NCBI RefSeq assembly: GCF_027887165.1
Contig: NC_077228.1
Span: 178,850,499 to 178,914,498, forward strand
Length of the DNA: 64,000 bases
Direction of reading: 5' to 3'
Origin: Monodelphis domestica
Taxonomy: Eukaryota > Chordata > Mammalia > Didelphimorphia > Didelphidae
Of this stretch, positions 11,199-24,000 are shown piece after piece. The notes under the pieces are model-generated. The model worked only from the letters and a program-made list of their open reading frames with translations. It was not told where the DNA came from and searched no databases. The translations under genes and the position numbers were made by a program. Positions within the stretch are counted from its first letter, which is position 1, and each line of letters starts with the position of its first letter.

Positions 11199-11837
11199 GT
11201 TTCTAGCAAGACTCTGGCACTCAAAAAAGGGAAAAAAGCAAAACTGTTTTCAATATGATAGCATAAGAGTGAAATTAGGAAGTTTTATATCCTATAGACT
11301 ATGTACTTTTATGTAGCAAACTTTACCCCAAAAGTCTGTAACTGATGTTTCTCCAGGGAAACCATCCCAATTTCTCTGTGTACATCTGTATATTCATGAT
11401 CATCATTCCACATAGATACTCATTTTGAACTGTTGAACTGACACACAGATCTCGAGCTACATAATTAACATAAAACTCAGTAACTCATTTGAATGTGATA
11501 TTTGGAGAAATGCACTATAATTGTTTTCCTTATTGTACCTAACTAGTCACAATATAGTTTCATGGCATTTGATTTTCTCTGCATGGAATTTCTAACAGTC
11601 AAGATTATAGCTTAACAGTTAATTAATAAAAACTAAAATTTCATCTTAATTATTAATTGCTAATTGCCTTTTTAGAAGGTGATTCTCAAGATTTCATAGT
11701 TATCACAAGGCACTTATTACTTCCTGACAAGTAGAATCGATAATGAATTCTTATATGGTAAATGATTTAAGATGTGAATGTTTTTGTTGTTACCATCAAA
11801 ACAAAATTTGAGATATTCTTGTTATTCAGTAATTTCA

Positions 11838-12092
11838 GTAGTTGTTGTTCAGTTATTTTTCCAGTTATGTCCAACTTTTTGTGACTTCATTTGGGGTTTT
11901 CTTGGCAAAAAGACTGTCATTTCCTTTTCCAACTCATTTTAGAGATGAGGAAACTGAAGCAAACAGGGTTAAGCAACTACTTCAGGCTAACACAGCTAAT
12001 AAGTGTCTGAAGCCAGATTTTAACTCAGGGATATGTCTTCCTGATTCTAGACCTGGTACTTTATCAACTGCACCATCTAGCTGCTTCAGGAT
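11838..12092 (-). mobile_element. RTE-tailed SINE, antisense
   Basis: The plus strand starts with the inverted tail ('TTGTTGTTCAGTTATTTTTC...TTTGGGGTTTTCTTGGCAAA') and ends 'CTGCACCATCTAGCTGC'. Full-length inverted copy. Confidence 0.85.
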
Positions 12093-12711
12093 GTTCTTAG
12101 AAAAAATATTAAAAGAAATCCACTGGAATACAAAAAGTTCAAGTTGTGCAAACTACAACTCAATATGCCCCAGTTTCTGTATAACATAAAACTACACAAA
12201 TGTGGCGAAGATTTTGATATTCTATAAAAGTTAGGTTTTTAATTCTTATGCAGTTTTACTCAGTTCAAATAGAACTTAGATCTTCTAATTTTTAGAAAAT
12301 GACTCAGAAGCATATTATCCACATTTGATACTTTCTTCCACAAATATTTTATAAGACCAGGTCAATTTTTTTCAACCTCAATTTTGGAGTTTGAATTTAA
12401 AGCTATTATAATTAGGCATTAGGTAATGTTTATCTTCCTTCTAGGAGCCTTCCCTACTTCCCTTTAATCTCTACAAAAACTTTTCCTCAAACCACTCACA
12501 ATTCACATAATGAAGAATAATCTATCAGTCATATAGAAGTGAATATAATCTCAAATGTCCTTCTAATGAGGTAGCCTTTAACTTAGTAGTGTCAAACTTA
12601 AATAGAAATAGATTCCTATGGATCTATTTTTGACCCCAGGTGGAAACAAATAGTCTGGGGGTCATAAATTTGACTAATATTCACTAGGTCGGCCTTAAAA
12701 GTAAAGCTCCT

Positions 12712-12900
12712 GAGGCAGCTAGGTGGCTCAGTGGATAGAGAATCAGGCCTAGAGCCAAGACATCCTGGGTTCAAATCTGACTTTAGATACTTCCTACCTG
12801 TGTGACCTTAGACAAGTCATTTAATTACAGATGCCCAGCCCTAACCACTCTTCTACCTTGGAATTGATTCCAAGTCCAAAAGTAAGGGTTAAAAAAAGAA
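12712..12900 (+). mobile_element. tRNA-derived marsupial SINE
   Basis: 'GAGGCAGCTAGGTGGCTCAGTGG' head, poly(A)-like end. AAAGCTCCT before and AAAGTTCCT after suggest a TSD with one change. Confidence 0.85.
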
Positions 12901-13768
12901 AGAAAGAAAAGTTCCTTGGTGGAGTCAAAATGGCTGATTAATAGAACTTCCCCTTCCAAACAACTTTAAAATAACTCCTCAGATCAAATTTTGGAAAGGT
13001 AGAGCCAACAAAAGTTAAGAATAAGATATTTTTTTAGCCTAAGAATACTTAGGAGGTTGGCAGGGGAAATCTGTGTCAGTAGGATGGAGACCTGTCATAC
13101 AATATCAATCATAGCAGAAGCAGCAGCAACTTTGGGAGCTCTCAGCTCAGAGACTGTAAGAGGTACTGAAAAGTGGTCATAAAGAAATTAGAGGGGAGTC
13201 TTTGCTGGCACTAATGTTTCTGACTGACCATACCTCTCCCATGTTCACACGACCTTGGAAGCACCAACCACTTGCAGACTTCCAGAACTAACTCTGAAAA
13301 CAGTAGCATGAAAAAGCCTGAAGCTTAGGATAGGGCATCCCACTCCAACATGAACAGAGTCCAACTTTTAATATAAAATTCAAATTTAGAAAAAAAAACT
13401 AGAAAAATGAGCAAACAAACAACAACAGAAATTGGTCATAAAAAGCTACTACAGTTGCAGTGGCAGGGAAGAATAAGACATAAGCTCAGGAAAAATACAA
13501 CAATATGAAAAGAATAACAAAAAAAAAGCCTGAAATAAATAAGTTAATTGGGTCCAAGGCCAATGAGAATTTGTAAAAGAGTTTTAAAAAAGAGGTAAAT
13601 GGTAGAGGAAAAGAAAGGACAATAAAGAAAATTATTACAAGAGAATTAGTACCACATTATAGAGATAAAAAAATACCAAAGAAAATTATATCTTAAAAAT
13701 AGAATTGGTCTAATGATAAAAGATGCACAAAAATCCACTGACAAGAAGTTCTTTAAAAAAGGAGAATT

Positions 13769-13957
13769 GGGGGGCAGCTAGGTAGCTCAGTGGATTGAGA
13801 ACCAGACCTAGAGATGGGAGTTCCTAGGTTCAAATGTGACCTCAGCCACTTCCTAGCTGTGTGACCCTGGGCAAGTCACTTGACCCCCATTGCCTAGCCC
13901 TTACAACTCTTTTGCTATTGGCTCCAAGATAGAAGGTAAGGGTTTAAAAAAAAAAAG
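13769..13957 (+). mobile_element. tRNA-derived marsupial SINE
   Basis: GGGGGCAGCTAGGTAGCTCAG head to GGTAAGGGTTT plus poly(A). GGAGAATT before and GGCGAATT after mark the duplicated target inside old L1 ORF1. Confidence 0.9.
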
Positions 13958-15564
13958 GCGAATTTGTAAAATAGAAAAGGAGATGCAAAAAATTCACAGA
14001 AAAAACTTAACTCTATAAAAAGCAGAATTGGTCAAATGGAAAAAGAGGCACAAAATCTCACTGAAGAAAATAATATTTTTTAAAAGAAGAATTGGGCAAA
14101 TGGAAGCTAATGACTTCATGAGACATCATAAAATAATAAAACAAAATCAAAAGACTGAAAAAATAGTAGAGAATATGAACTATCTCATCAGAAAAACAAT
14201 TAACATGGAAAACAAATTGAGGAGAGATAATTTAAAACTTGGACTATCTGAAAGTAATGATAAAAAAAGAGTCTAGATACTATACTTCAATAGTTACTAA
14301 GGAAAAGTGTCTATAAGTTTTATAAGTAGAGATTAAAAGTAGAAATTTTTAAATTCCACTGTTTACTGCCTAAAAAAGATCCCCAAATTAAAACTAATAT
14401 TTTCGGAGCTCCCATGTCAAGGAGAAAATATTATAAGCAACTAAAAAACAATTTAAATCAAATGGAGCTAAAGTCAGGATAACACAAGATTTAGCAGCTT
14501 TCTACATTAAAAGACTGAAAAGCATAAAATATGTTATGTTGAAGACCAAAGAAGCTAAATTTGCAACCAAGAATAATCTCTTTAGCATAACTGAGAGTAA
14601 TCCTGTAATGGAAAAATAAAGATATTTAATGGGCTGAAAGACTTTCCATATTCTTGAGGAAAAACCCAGCAATGAACAGAAAATTTGACTTACAAAAATC
14701 AGGAGAAACATAAGAAAGCAAATGTGAAAGATGAATTTATAAGAGATTTAATAAGGTTAAACTATTTACTTCTTACATAGAAAAATGACACTTATAACTC
14801 AAGAATGTTGTCATTATTAGGGTAGTTTGAAAGTGTGTACACAGAGAGAAGACTTGAGGTTGAATTAATTTTGTTAGGATGATCTTAAAAAATTGAGTAG
14901 GGGGAGGTAAAATGGAGCAAATTATCTCAAATGAAAGAAGCATGGATGGAGGACCTTTTATGGTAGAGGGGAGAATAAGGTAGAGGGTGGGTAGTGTAGG
15001 AACATTATTTTCATCAGAACTAAGTTAAAGGGGAAATAATCTACATCTAATAGGGTATTAAATTCTTCTTAACTTAAAATAAATAGGAAGATGGGAGACA
15101 GGATGAAGGACAAACTCTTAGAAGGGTGTATGGATTAGGGAGGCAGTAATAAAAAATAAGTAGACTTCTGAAAAAGATAGGGGAAAGAGAGAGAAAGATA
15201 AACAGTGAGGAAAAATAGGATGGAGGGAAATACAAAACTAGTAATTCTAACTTTGAATGTGAATGGGATAAATTTACCAATAAAATTGAAATGAATAGCA
15301 GAATGGATAAAAAACCAGAATCTGATAATATGTTGTTTGCAAAAAACACATTTTAAAATTAGAGACAAACATAGAGTAAAAATAAAGAACTGGCATAAAA
15401 TTTATTACACTTTAGCTGATGAAAAAAACAAAATAGGGATAGCAATCATGATCTCAGACAAAGTTAAAGATAAAAAGATTTATTTTAAAAAGATAAGCAG
15501 GGAAGCTACATTATGTTATGTGAAGGGTAAAATTAGGGGTTTTTGACTGAATATATCATACTAG

Positions 15565-16273
15565 TGGTCACCAGGGATTAATTCAATCCCAATAAAATAC
15601 TCAAGTCAGTTTGGGATTTTTATGGTGGTGTAATTATAATAGAGGGAAGAAATTAAGAAGAAGAGAGAGAGAAAAGGGTATAAGATTTCTCCATCTTAGC
15701 CTAAGCCAAGGGAAATTCAGAGAACTCAGCCACAAGGCCCCCTCAGAAGATTAAAACTAGCTCGGCTTCCAACCATGAGGTCTTCTCTGAGATGAGGGGC
15801 TTCCTAAGAGGATAGTGCTTTAGGAGGTAAAGGAAAGGAGAAATCAGCCTAACCACTCACCCAGGGCTTTTAGGGAAGACGTGTCACTTAACCCACACTA
15901 CAGAGCTTCTCCAGTCACCTCACCGGCAAGCTGCAACCCCCAAACCACCAAGATTCCCAGCACACTACCACAAGTCACATGAGCCAGAGAGAAAGAGCCA
16001 CATCTCTGTGAGAGAGGCTAAAGAGAGGAATTGACATGAAATATATAGACCGTTCTTTACATCACTTCCTGTGTCTCACATGTACCAATGGTAGCTTAAG
16101 CTTAATTTAGGACAGCCCAGGAGGTCTGTCAGTTGTTTCTTATTTATCACTTGCTAGCACATGTCTGTCATAGGCCATCCTCCTCAATACTTAATCCTTA
16201 AGTAGGGATGTACACATTCCTGGTTGCTAGGATTTTTAAGACTAATCAGGGTGGAGAAAATCTAAAATTCACA
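15565..16273 (-). mobile_element. ERV LTR (LTR-B), antisense
   Basis: Reads TGTGAATTTT... from 16,273 in minus orientation. It shares a promoter-proximal purine-rich tract, the inner 'ACCAATGGTAGCTTAAGC' region (compare 8.12-8.16 kb) and the CCCTGGTGACC U5 motif with LTR-A and LTR-C. It interrupts the endonuclease region of the old L1. No clear TSD; the left end is approximate. Confidence 0.65.
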
Positions 16274-16771
16274 ATTAAAAGGTACCACAAATAATGAAGT
16301 AATATCAGTACTGATAATATCAGTACTAAACATATGCACCAAAAACTACAGCATTCACATTTTTAAAGGAAAAAGTAAATGAATTACAGGTAGAAATAGA
16401 TAACAAAAGTATAATAGTGGAAGATTTCAACTTTCCCTTCTTAGAACTAGATAAATTTAACCAAAATATAAATGAGAAAGAAGTAAAAAAAAAAAGATAA
16501 ATAGAATCTTAGATAAGCTAGATATGATAGGTATCAGTAGAGAGCTGAATAGTGATAGAAATGAATATATCTTTTTCTCAGCAGTTTATGGCACCTTCAT
16601 AGAACCTGACCATATATTAGACCATAAAAAACTTTATGGTTAAATACAGAAAAACAAAATATTAAATGTACCATTTTCAGATAATAATGTAATAAAAATT
16701 GCATTTAATAAAGGACTATGGAAACACAGATTAAAAATTATTTGGAAACTAAAGAACCTAATTTTTTTAAA

Positions 16772-16961
16772 CCCTTATCTTCCATCTTAGAATCAATACT
16801 ATGTATTGATTCCAAGGCAGAAGAGTGGTAAGGGCTAAGCAGTGGGGGTTAAGTGACTTGCCCAGGGTCACACAGCTAGGAAGTGTCTGAGGCCATATTT
16901 GAACCCAGGACCTCCTGTCTCTAGGTCTGGTTTTCAATCCACTGAGCCACCCAGATGCCCC
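16772..16961 (-). mobile_element. tRNA-derived SINE, antisense
   Basis: The plus strand begins 'TTAAACCCTTATCTTCCATC' and ends 'CACTGAGCCACCCAGATGCC'. GAACCTAATTT before and CCACCTAATCT after suggest a worn TSD within the old L1. Confidence 0.9.
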
Positions 16962-17170
16962 TAAACCACCTAATCTTAAAGAATGAATATGTTAAAAAAC
17001 AAGTCATAGAAGCAAGAAATAATTGCATTAAAGAGAATGATAACAATGAGACAACACATCAAAATTTACTGAATGCACCAAAAATAGTAATCAGGAAATT
17101 TTAGATCTGTAAATGTGTACATCAATAAAGTAGAGAAAGAGCATATCAATGAATTGTTAAAAATTAGTAG

Positions 17171-18001
17171 TGTTAAAATTATTGGTTGGACTTAATATTT
17201 AATTTGGTGATTTCCAGGGATTTAATTTCTAAGTCCCAAAATGAATTACTAAAGTAAATGGAATTTATGGTAGTTTATTTACAATAGATGGAATATATTG
17301 AGGAAGAGATAAAAAGGGAGAAAGAGAGCTCCAGCTTCATTTGAGCCAGGTAAAAATTCTAAGCCCCAGCCAGGGGAAAGGAATATCAAGACGATGGGCC
17401 TTTCTCGGAGGTTCACACCTCCAGAAGGAGCAAGGAACTAAGTCAGTCACTCACCAAGGTGACCAAGGTCTAAAAGGAAAGCAGTCTGAGATCTCCTGTA
17501 GGAGTTCCTCCATGGGTCTAGTTCCACAGCCAAGTGTCTTGACTCCAAGTCTGAGTGTCTGTCTTCCAGTCTCTCCTCAAGTGTCTGTCTTCCAGTCCAA
17601 CTTGGAATGACTGAATGATCTATTGATTGATCCTTGTGTGCCTGTTTCCTCTATTTAAAGACCTTTTTCTCTTGTGTCACCTATTCTAAATTTTTATGTC
17701 TACCAATCAAAGCAGACATTCCTCTTCAGGACTGCCCACTCTTTCATATGTGGGTCACAGACCTCCCACTCAATACATAAAATGGGTGTTCACACCTTTT
17801 TGTGGTTAGTTCCTACCTTTTTGTAGTTAGTTCACACCTTCTTGTGGTTACAATGGGTAGATCTATTCTAATACGGAGTTAACACTTTTAAGGATTAAAA
17901 TCTAAAATTAGACAGGGGATTACAATTTAATCTTCACAATAAAGGAAGAGCTAAGTATCTTCATTGTTGCAATCAGGAGATAGCCAAATCCAATCTTCAC
18001 A
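17171..18001 (-). mobile_element. Solo ERV LTR (LTR-C), antisense
   Basis: In minus orientation it starts TGTGAAGATT (18,001) and ends TTTTAACA (17,171). GTAG flanks it on both sides (17,167-17,170; 18,002-18,005), a 4-bp target duplication as expected for class I ERVs. The host L1 resumes at once with its linker coding sequence, so this is a clean solo LTR of 831 bp. It carries the purine-rich tract and U5 CCCTGG motif of the LTR-A/B group. Confidence 0.78.
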
Positions 18002-18188
18002 GTAGGTAATTAGAAAAATTAGGGGAAAAATGTTTAGTCTCCAATTCATCACCAAATTGGAAACCCTGAAAATTAAGGTGAGATCAATAAAATTGAATGT
18101 AAGAAAAGCACTGAATTAATAAATAGAAATAGATTTTGATTTAATGGAAAAAACAATAAAATAAACTATTGGTTAATATGATTTTTAT

Positions 18189-18398
18189 TTATTTATTTTT
18201 TAAAACCCTTACCTTCCATCTTGGAGTAAATACTGTGTATTGGTTCCAAGGCAGAAGAGTGGTAAGGGCTAGGCAATGGGGGTTAAGTGACTTGCCCAGG
18301 GTCACACAGCTGGGAAGTGTCTGAGGCCAGATTTGAACCTAGGACCTCCCCTCTCTAGACCTGACTCTCAATCCACTTTGCTACCCAGCTGCCCCCAG
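18189..18398 (-). mobile_element. tRNA-derived SINE, antisense
   Basis: Poly(T) then 'AAAACCCTTACCTTCCATCT', ending 'GCTACCCAGCTGCCCC'. GTTAATATGATTTTT lies on both sides (about 18,172 and 18,399), a strong 15-bp TSD in the old L1. Confidence 0.93.
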
Positions 18399-18460
18399 TT
18401 AATATGATTTTTAAAAAGAGAGAAGAAAATCAAGTCACTAGTATCAAAAATGACAAGGAT

Positions 18461-18509
18461 GTAACCATGAAAATTTTTCTGATTAATTAATTAAATAAAT
18501 ACACTTTTA
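18461..18509 (+). mobile_element. Tiny L1 3'-end insertion
   Basis: About 49 bp that matches the extreme L1 3' tail ('GTAACCATGAAAATTTTTCT' then an ATTAATTAATT-type A-rich end; compare the inverted tail at 57.75 kb). AAAAATGACAAGG stands on both sides, so it reads as a severely 5'-truncated L1 with its own target duplication. Confidence 0.7.
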
Positions 18510-19207
18510 AAAAATGACAAGGGAGGCAGAGTCAAGATGGCGGCCTAGAAGGAGCAGAAATTCAGACCTCTGAATACCCTTCCTTACTGATAACAAACTG
18601 AATGCTCATAGGGGACTGAAAATCAAACCTAAAAACAAAACAGAGCCAAGCAACCCTCCTGCTGGACTCAATTCAAAAGATACTCCCCCTCCCAAAAGCT
18701 AGAATCCAAGAACACTCTGGTTTAAGGGAAAGACAGAAGGAAGGTCCTACGACTCCTTCCCCCACACCTAGAGCGCTAAGTCCCCAGTGGCAACGGGAAC
18801 CTTGAGGCAGGCAAAGGCGCTGATCTAGAAGGTGTACCTTGTGGGCAGGGCTGTGCCAAGCTCAGAGCGTCGAACACAGATGGTGAGGAAGGAGCTGGAG
18901 AGGGAGAATAGAACTCGCAGCCTGGTCAGAGCTATGTAGATCCTCCATATTGCTTCCAGGAGGTTTTGACCTCAAAGCACACCCAACCCAACCCAGATGA
19001 ACTTAATCCCATCAAAAGTCTTCAGAACTTAGGGAAGCCCAGGCTCCAACACCCCTCCCTCAGGGACTGCTGGGCTTTAATCCAATCAAAAACCTCCAGA
19101 GGACAAGGAAGCTCAAACTCCATCAACCCTCCCCCACATACTGCACCTAGAGATCTTCTGTCAAAGCTACAAGACGGGAGACTGACAGAAGCCCCCAAAA
19201 CCAAAAA

Positions 19208-20402
19208 ATGAGAGGAGCAAGAGCACAGACAAATAAGGGGAGAAAAGAAGGGGTAAATATGAGCAAACGACAGGAAATGAAGAAAGAAATTACAATAGAT
19301 AGCTTCTATTCAGCAAACAGAACAGAGGGGGAAAGATCCGCAAACGATATATCAGAACTCCCAGCAAATTGGATACAGGCTTTGGAAGAACTCAAAATGC
19401 AATTCAAAACACAATTAAGAGAGGCTAAAGACAATTGGGAAAAGAACTTAATAACTAAGATAAGTCATCTGGAAACAGAAGCACTTGAACTAAAACAAGA
19501 AAATAATGTCTTGAAAGCCAAAATCAACCAGCTGGAAAATGAAGCAAAGGAGATGAAAGATGAGGCAAAGAAGATGAAAGATGAGGCAAAGGAGATGAAA
19601 GACGAGGTAAAGAGTGTGAAAGATGACTTCCAAAGAAAAACCAGACCAGAAGGAGAAGGATGACCAAAAAGCCAGGGATGAAATCCAGTCTTTAAGAACC
19701 AGAATACAACAACTAGAATTAAGTTACCTCACAAGGCAGCAGGACACTATAAAACAAAACGAAAAGAATGAAAAAATTGAGGACAACATGAAGTATCTCA
19801 TTCACAAAACAGAGGATTTATAAAATCATTCTAGGAGAGACAATTTAAGAATCATTGGTCTACCAGAAGACCATGACAAAATACTATAGGAAATCATTCA
19901 AGAAAACTGCCCCAATATTCTAGAACAAGAGAGAAAAGTGAAGATTGAAAGAATCCACAGATTACCTCCTGTACTTAATCCCCAACTGACAACACCCAGG
20001 AATGTTATAGCCAAATTCAAGAACTATCAGACCAAAGAAAAGATATTACAAGCTGCCAAGAAGAAGTCATTCAGATACCATGGAACCACAGTGAGGATAG
20101 TGCAGGATCTGGCTGCATCCACACTGAAGGACCGAAAGGCATGGAATATGATACTCTGGAAAGCAAGGGAACTAGGTCTACAACCAAGAATCAACTACCC
20201 AGCAAAACTGACTATACTCTTACAGGGGAAAGTATGGTCATTCAACAAAATAGAAGAATTCCAAGAATTTGTAAAGAAAACACCAGATCTGAACAGAAAA
20301 TTCGATGCCCAAACACGGAACTCAAGAGAATCATCAAAAGGTAATTTTAAAAAGAGGGAAAAAAGAAAAACAAAACAAAACTCCCTCCCCCCTTTTTTAT
20401 AA
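19208..20402 (+). pseudogene. L1 ORF1p (RNA-binding chaperone), broken
   Basis: Encodes the L1 nucleic-acid chaperone in three pieces: an N-terminal part and long coiled coil (19,208-19,663), a +1 shifted continuation (19,623-19,823) ending 'IRNTEDL-type' linker, then after stops at 19,821 and 19,886 the RRM and C-terminal domain (19,938-20,402) with the conserved 'KIERIHRLPP', 'ILQAAKKK' and 'LKDRKAWN' signatures. The likely native start is the ATG at 19,208 or 19,259. The coiled coil contains a 21-bp tandem repeat. At least one frameshift and two stops. Confidence 0.9.
19543..19626 (+). repeat. 21-bp tandem repeat encoding a coiled-coil heptad
   Basis: Four consecutive 21-bp units, each coding one heptad of the AKEMKDE type (three near-identical, the fourth diverged). 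Unit length equals one heptad, so copy-number change lengthens the ORF1p stalk without shifting the frame. Confidence 0.9.
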
Positions 20403-21084
20403 CAGAATCAATATGTTAAAATGTTATGTATCCCTATAAGAAAAGAGGTCACTGGTAACTCTTAAAAACTGTTGTAATCACCTGGCCAGATAGAAGAATT
20501 GCACTTAGAGGGAACAGTGACAAACTGTATAGGATGAAAGGACAAGACATAAATAGGCATATAGATATATGCATACATAAATACATAAACATGTGTATAT
20601 ATATGTATATATATAACTAGAGCTATAAAAAGAGGTTAATACAAAAAGAAATTGGAAAAGAAACAAATGGGGGGTAAATTTATATGTCACAAAGAAGCTC
20701 ATGGTGGGAGGTGGGAGAACATCAATACACTGGAAGGGTAAAGAGGTTGGAGATAGGAAATACTCAACTCTTACATGCTTTGAAATTGACCCAAAGAGGG
20801 AAGAACAATCCAATCCATTTGGGGCAGAGAATAGATTTGTGCCCTATAGGGGAGTAGAAGGTTAACAAACAGACTGGTGGGAAGGGAAACAGTACAAGGG
20901 AGGGAGAGAGTGGGGAAGTAGTTTTTAAAAGACTGCAAGAAAAATGGGGGGGGGAATAAGAAGGCAGGGGGGTTAGAAAGTGAAGTAAAATAAGGGTAGG
21001 AACTAGGGGGACTGATTAAAAACAAACATTGGTAAGAAGGAAATAGTAAAAGAAGAAAAGGCAGGACCAGGAGTAGAAATCAAA

Positions 21085-24000
21085 ATGCTGGGAAATACAC
21101 AGTTAATAATCACAACTCTGAATGTGAATGGAATGAACTCACCCATAAAACGCAAGAAAATAGCTGAGTGGATTAGAATCCAAAACCCTACCATATGTTG
21201 TCTACAAGAAACACACATGAGGAAGGTAGATACACATAGGGTGAAAGTAAGAGGATTAAGCCAAATCTATTGGGCATCAACTGATAAAAAGAAGGCAGGA
21301 GTTGCAATCATGATGTCTGACAAATCCAAAGTAAAAATAAATCTAGTTAAAAGATATAGGGAAGGTAAGTGCATCCTGATAAAAGACAGTATAGACAATG
21401 AGTAAATATCAGTACTCAACATGTATGCACCAAATGGCATAGCACCCAAATTTCGAAAGGAGAAACTAGTGGAGTTCAAGGATGAAATAGATAGAAAAAC
21501 TATACTAGAGGCAGACCTGAACCTTCCTCTATCCAAATAGATAAATCAAACGAAAAAATAAATAAGAAAGAGGTAAGAGAAGTGAATGAAATCTTAGAAA
21601 AATTAGAGTTAGTAGACATGTGGAGAAAAATAAATAGGGACAAAAAGGAATACACCTTCTTTTCAGCAGCACATGGTACATTCACAAAAATTGACCATGT
21701 ATTAGGGCATAAAAACATTGCAAACAAGTGAAAAAGGGCAGAAATAAAAAATGCAACCTTCTCAGATCACAATGCAATGAAAATAATAATTAGTAAGGGT
21801 ACATAGAGAGGTAAATTAAAAATTAATTGGACATTAAACAATACAATTCTCCAAAACCAGTTATTTAAATAACAAATCATAGAAACAATTAATAACTTCA
21901 TTGAAGAAAATGACAATGATGAGACATCCTTTCAAAACCTATGGGATGCAGCCAAAGCAGTATTCAGAGGAAAATTTATATCCTTGAGTGCATATATTAA
22001 CAAATTAAGAAGAACAGAGATCAATGAATTGGGCATGCAAATTAGAAAACTAGAAAGTGAACAAATTAAAAGTCCTCAATTGAAGACTAAATTAGAGATC
22101 CTAAAAATCAAAGGAGAAATTAATAAAATTGAAAGTCAAAGAACTATTGATTTAATAAATAAGACTAGAAGCTTGTAATTTGAAAAAACAAATAAAATAG
22201 ACAAAGTACTGGTCAGTCTAATTAAAAAAAGGAAAGAAGAAAACCAAATTGACAGTATCCAAGATGAAAAGGGAGACCTCACCTCTAATGAAGAGGAAAT
22301 TAAAGCAATCATTAAAAACTATTATGCCCAGTTATGTGGCAACAAATTTGGCAATCTAGGTGATATGGATGAATACTTACAAAAATATAAATTGCCTAGA
22401 CTAAAAGAGGAAGAAATAAATTACCTAAACAACCCCATATCAGAAAAAGAAATTGAACAAGGCATCAAAGAACTCCTTAAGAAAAAATCCCCAGGTCCAG
22501 ATGGATTTACAAATGAATTCTTTCAAACATTCAAAGAACAACTAATCCCAATATTATACAAACTATTTGACAGAATAAGCAAAGAAAGAATTCTACCAAA
22601 TTCATTTTATGACACAAACATGGTACTGATCCCAAAGCCAGGCAGGTCAAAAACAGAGAAAGAAAACTATAGACCAATCTCCTTAATGAATATAGATGCA
22701 AAAATCTTAAATAGGATACTAGGAAAAAGACTCCAGCAAGTCATCACAAGGGTTATACACTATGACCAGGTAGGATTCATACCAAAAATGCAAGGATGGT
22801 TCAATATTAGGATAACCATCCACATAATTGACCATATTAACAAGCAAACTGACAAAAATCACATGTTTATCTCAATGAATTCAGAAAAAGGCTTTGATAA
22901 AATACAACACCCATTCCTATTGAAAACACTAGAAAGTATAAGAATAGAAGGGCTTTTCCTAAAAATAATAAAGAGCATATGTCTAAAACCATCAGCAAAC
23001 ATCATCTGCAATGGGGATAAACTAGAAGCCTTTCCAATAAGATCAGGAGTAAAACAAGGATGCCCATTATCATCTCTATTATTTAACATTGTACTAGAAA
23101 CACTAGCAGTAGCAATTAGAGAAGAAAAAGAAATTTAAGGTATTAAAATTGGCAATGAGAAGACCAAGCTATCACTCTTTGCAGATGATATGATGGTTTA
23201 CTTAAGGAATCCTAGAGAATCAGCCAAAAAGTTACTCGAAATAATCAACAACTTTAGCAAAGTTGCAGGATACAAAATAAACCCACATAAGTCATCAGCA
23301 TTTCCATATATCTCTAACCCATTTCAGAAGCAAGAATTAGAAAGCGAAATACCATTCAAAATCACCCTAGACAATATAAAATTCTTAGGAATCTATCTGC
23401 TGAGACAAACACAGGAACTATATGAACTCAACTACAAAACACTTTCCACACAGCTAAAACTAGATCTAAACAATTGGAAAAACATTGATTGCTAATGGGT
23501 GGGATGAGCTAACATAATAAAAATGACCATCCTACCCAAATTAATTTACTTATTTAGTGCCATACCCATTGAACTACCAAAAAACTTCTTTACTGAATTA
23601 GAAAAAACCATAACTAAGTTCATTTGGAAGAACAAAAGATCAAGGACATCCAGGGAAATCATGAAAAAAATGCAAAGGAAGGAGGACTTGCAGTCCCAGA
23701 TCTCAAAGTATACTATAAAGCAGTGGTTATCAAAACAATTTGGTACTGGCTAAGAGACAGAAAGGAGGATCAGTGGAATAGACTTGGCGTAAATGATCTC
23801 AGCAAGACAGTTTATGACAAACCCAAAGACCCCAGCTTTTGGGACAAAAATCCATTATTTGATAAAAACTGCTGGCAAAATTGGAAGACAGTGTGGGAGA
23901 GATTAGGTTTGGATCAACACCTCACACCACACACCAGGATAAATTCAGAATGGGTGAATGACTTGAACATAAAGAAGGAAACTATAAGTAAATTAAGTGA

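Larger units (their letters stand above)
9785..12705 (-). other. Largely repeat-free AT-rich block, possible 3'UTR-like DNA
   Basis: Apart from one L1 tail (10.64-11.20 kb) and one SINE (11.84-12.09 kb) this is non-repetitive, AT-rich DNA. On the minus strand there is an AATAAA at 10,221-10,226 followed by A-rich DNA, so a minus-strand transcript or retrocopy 3' end near 10.2 kb is possible. No coding exon was recognised, and no gene is named. Confidence 0.3.

Noticed and set aside
20771..21727. Several hydrophobic minus-strand frames that look like membrane proteins
   Set aside because: They are antisense readings of A-rich L1 inter-ORF and ORF2 DNA, which translate to Phe/Leu/Ser-rich peptides.
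22365..23138. 257-codon reverse-transcriptase frame as an active gene or retron
   Set aside because: It is the RT part of a broken L1 ORF2 with frameshifts before and after it.
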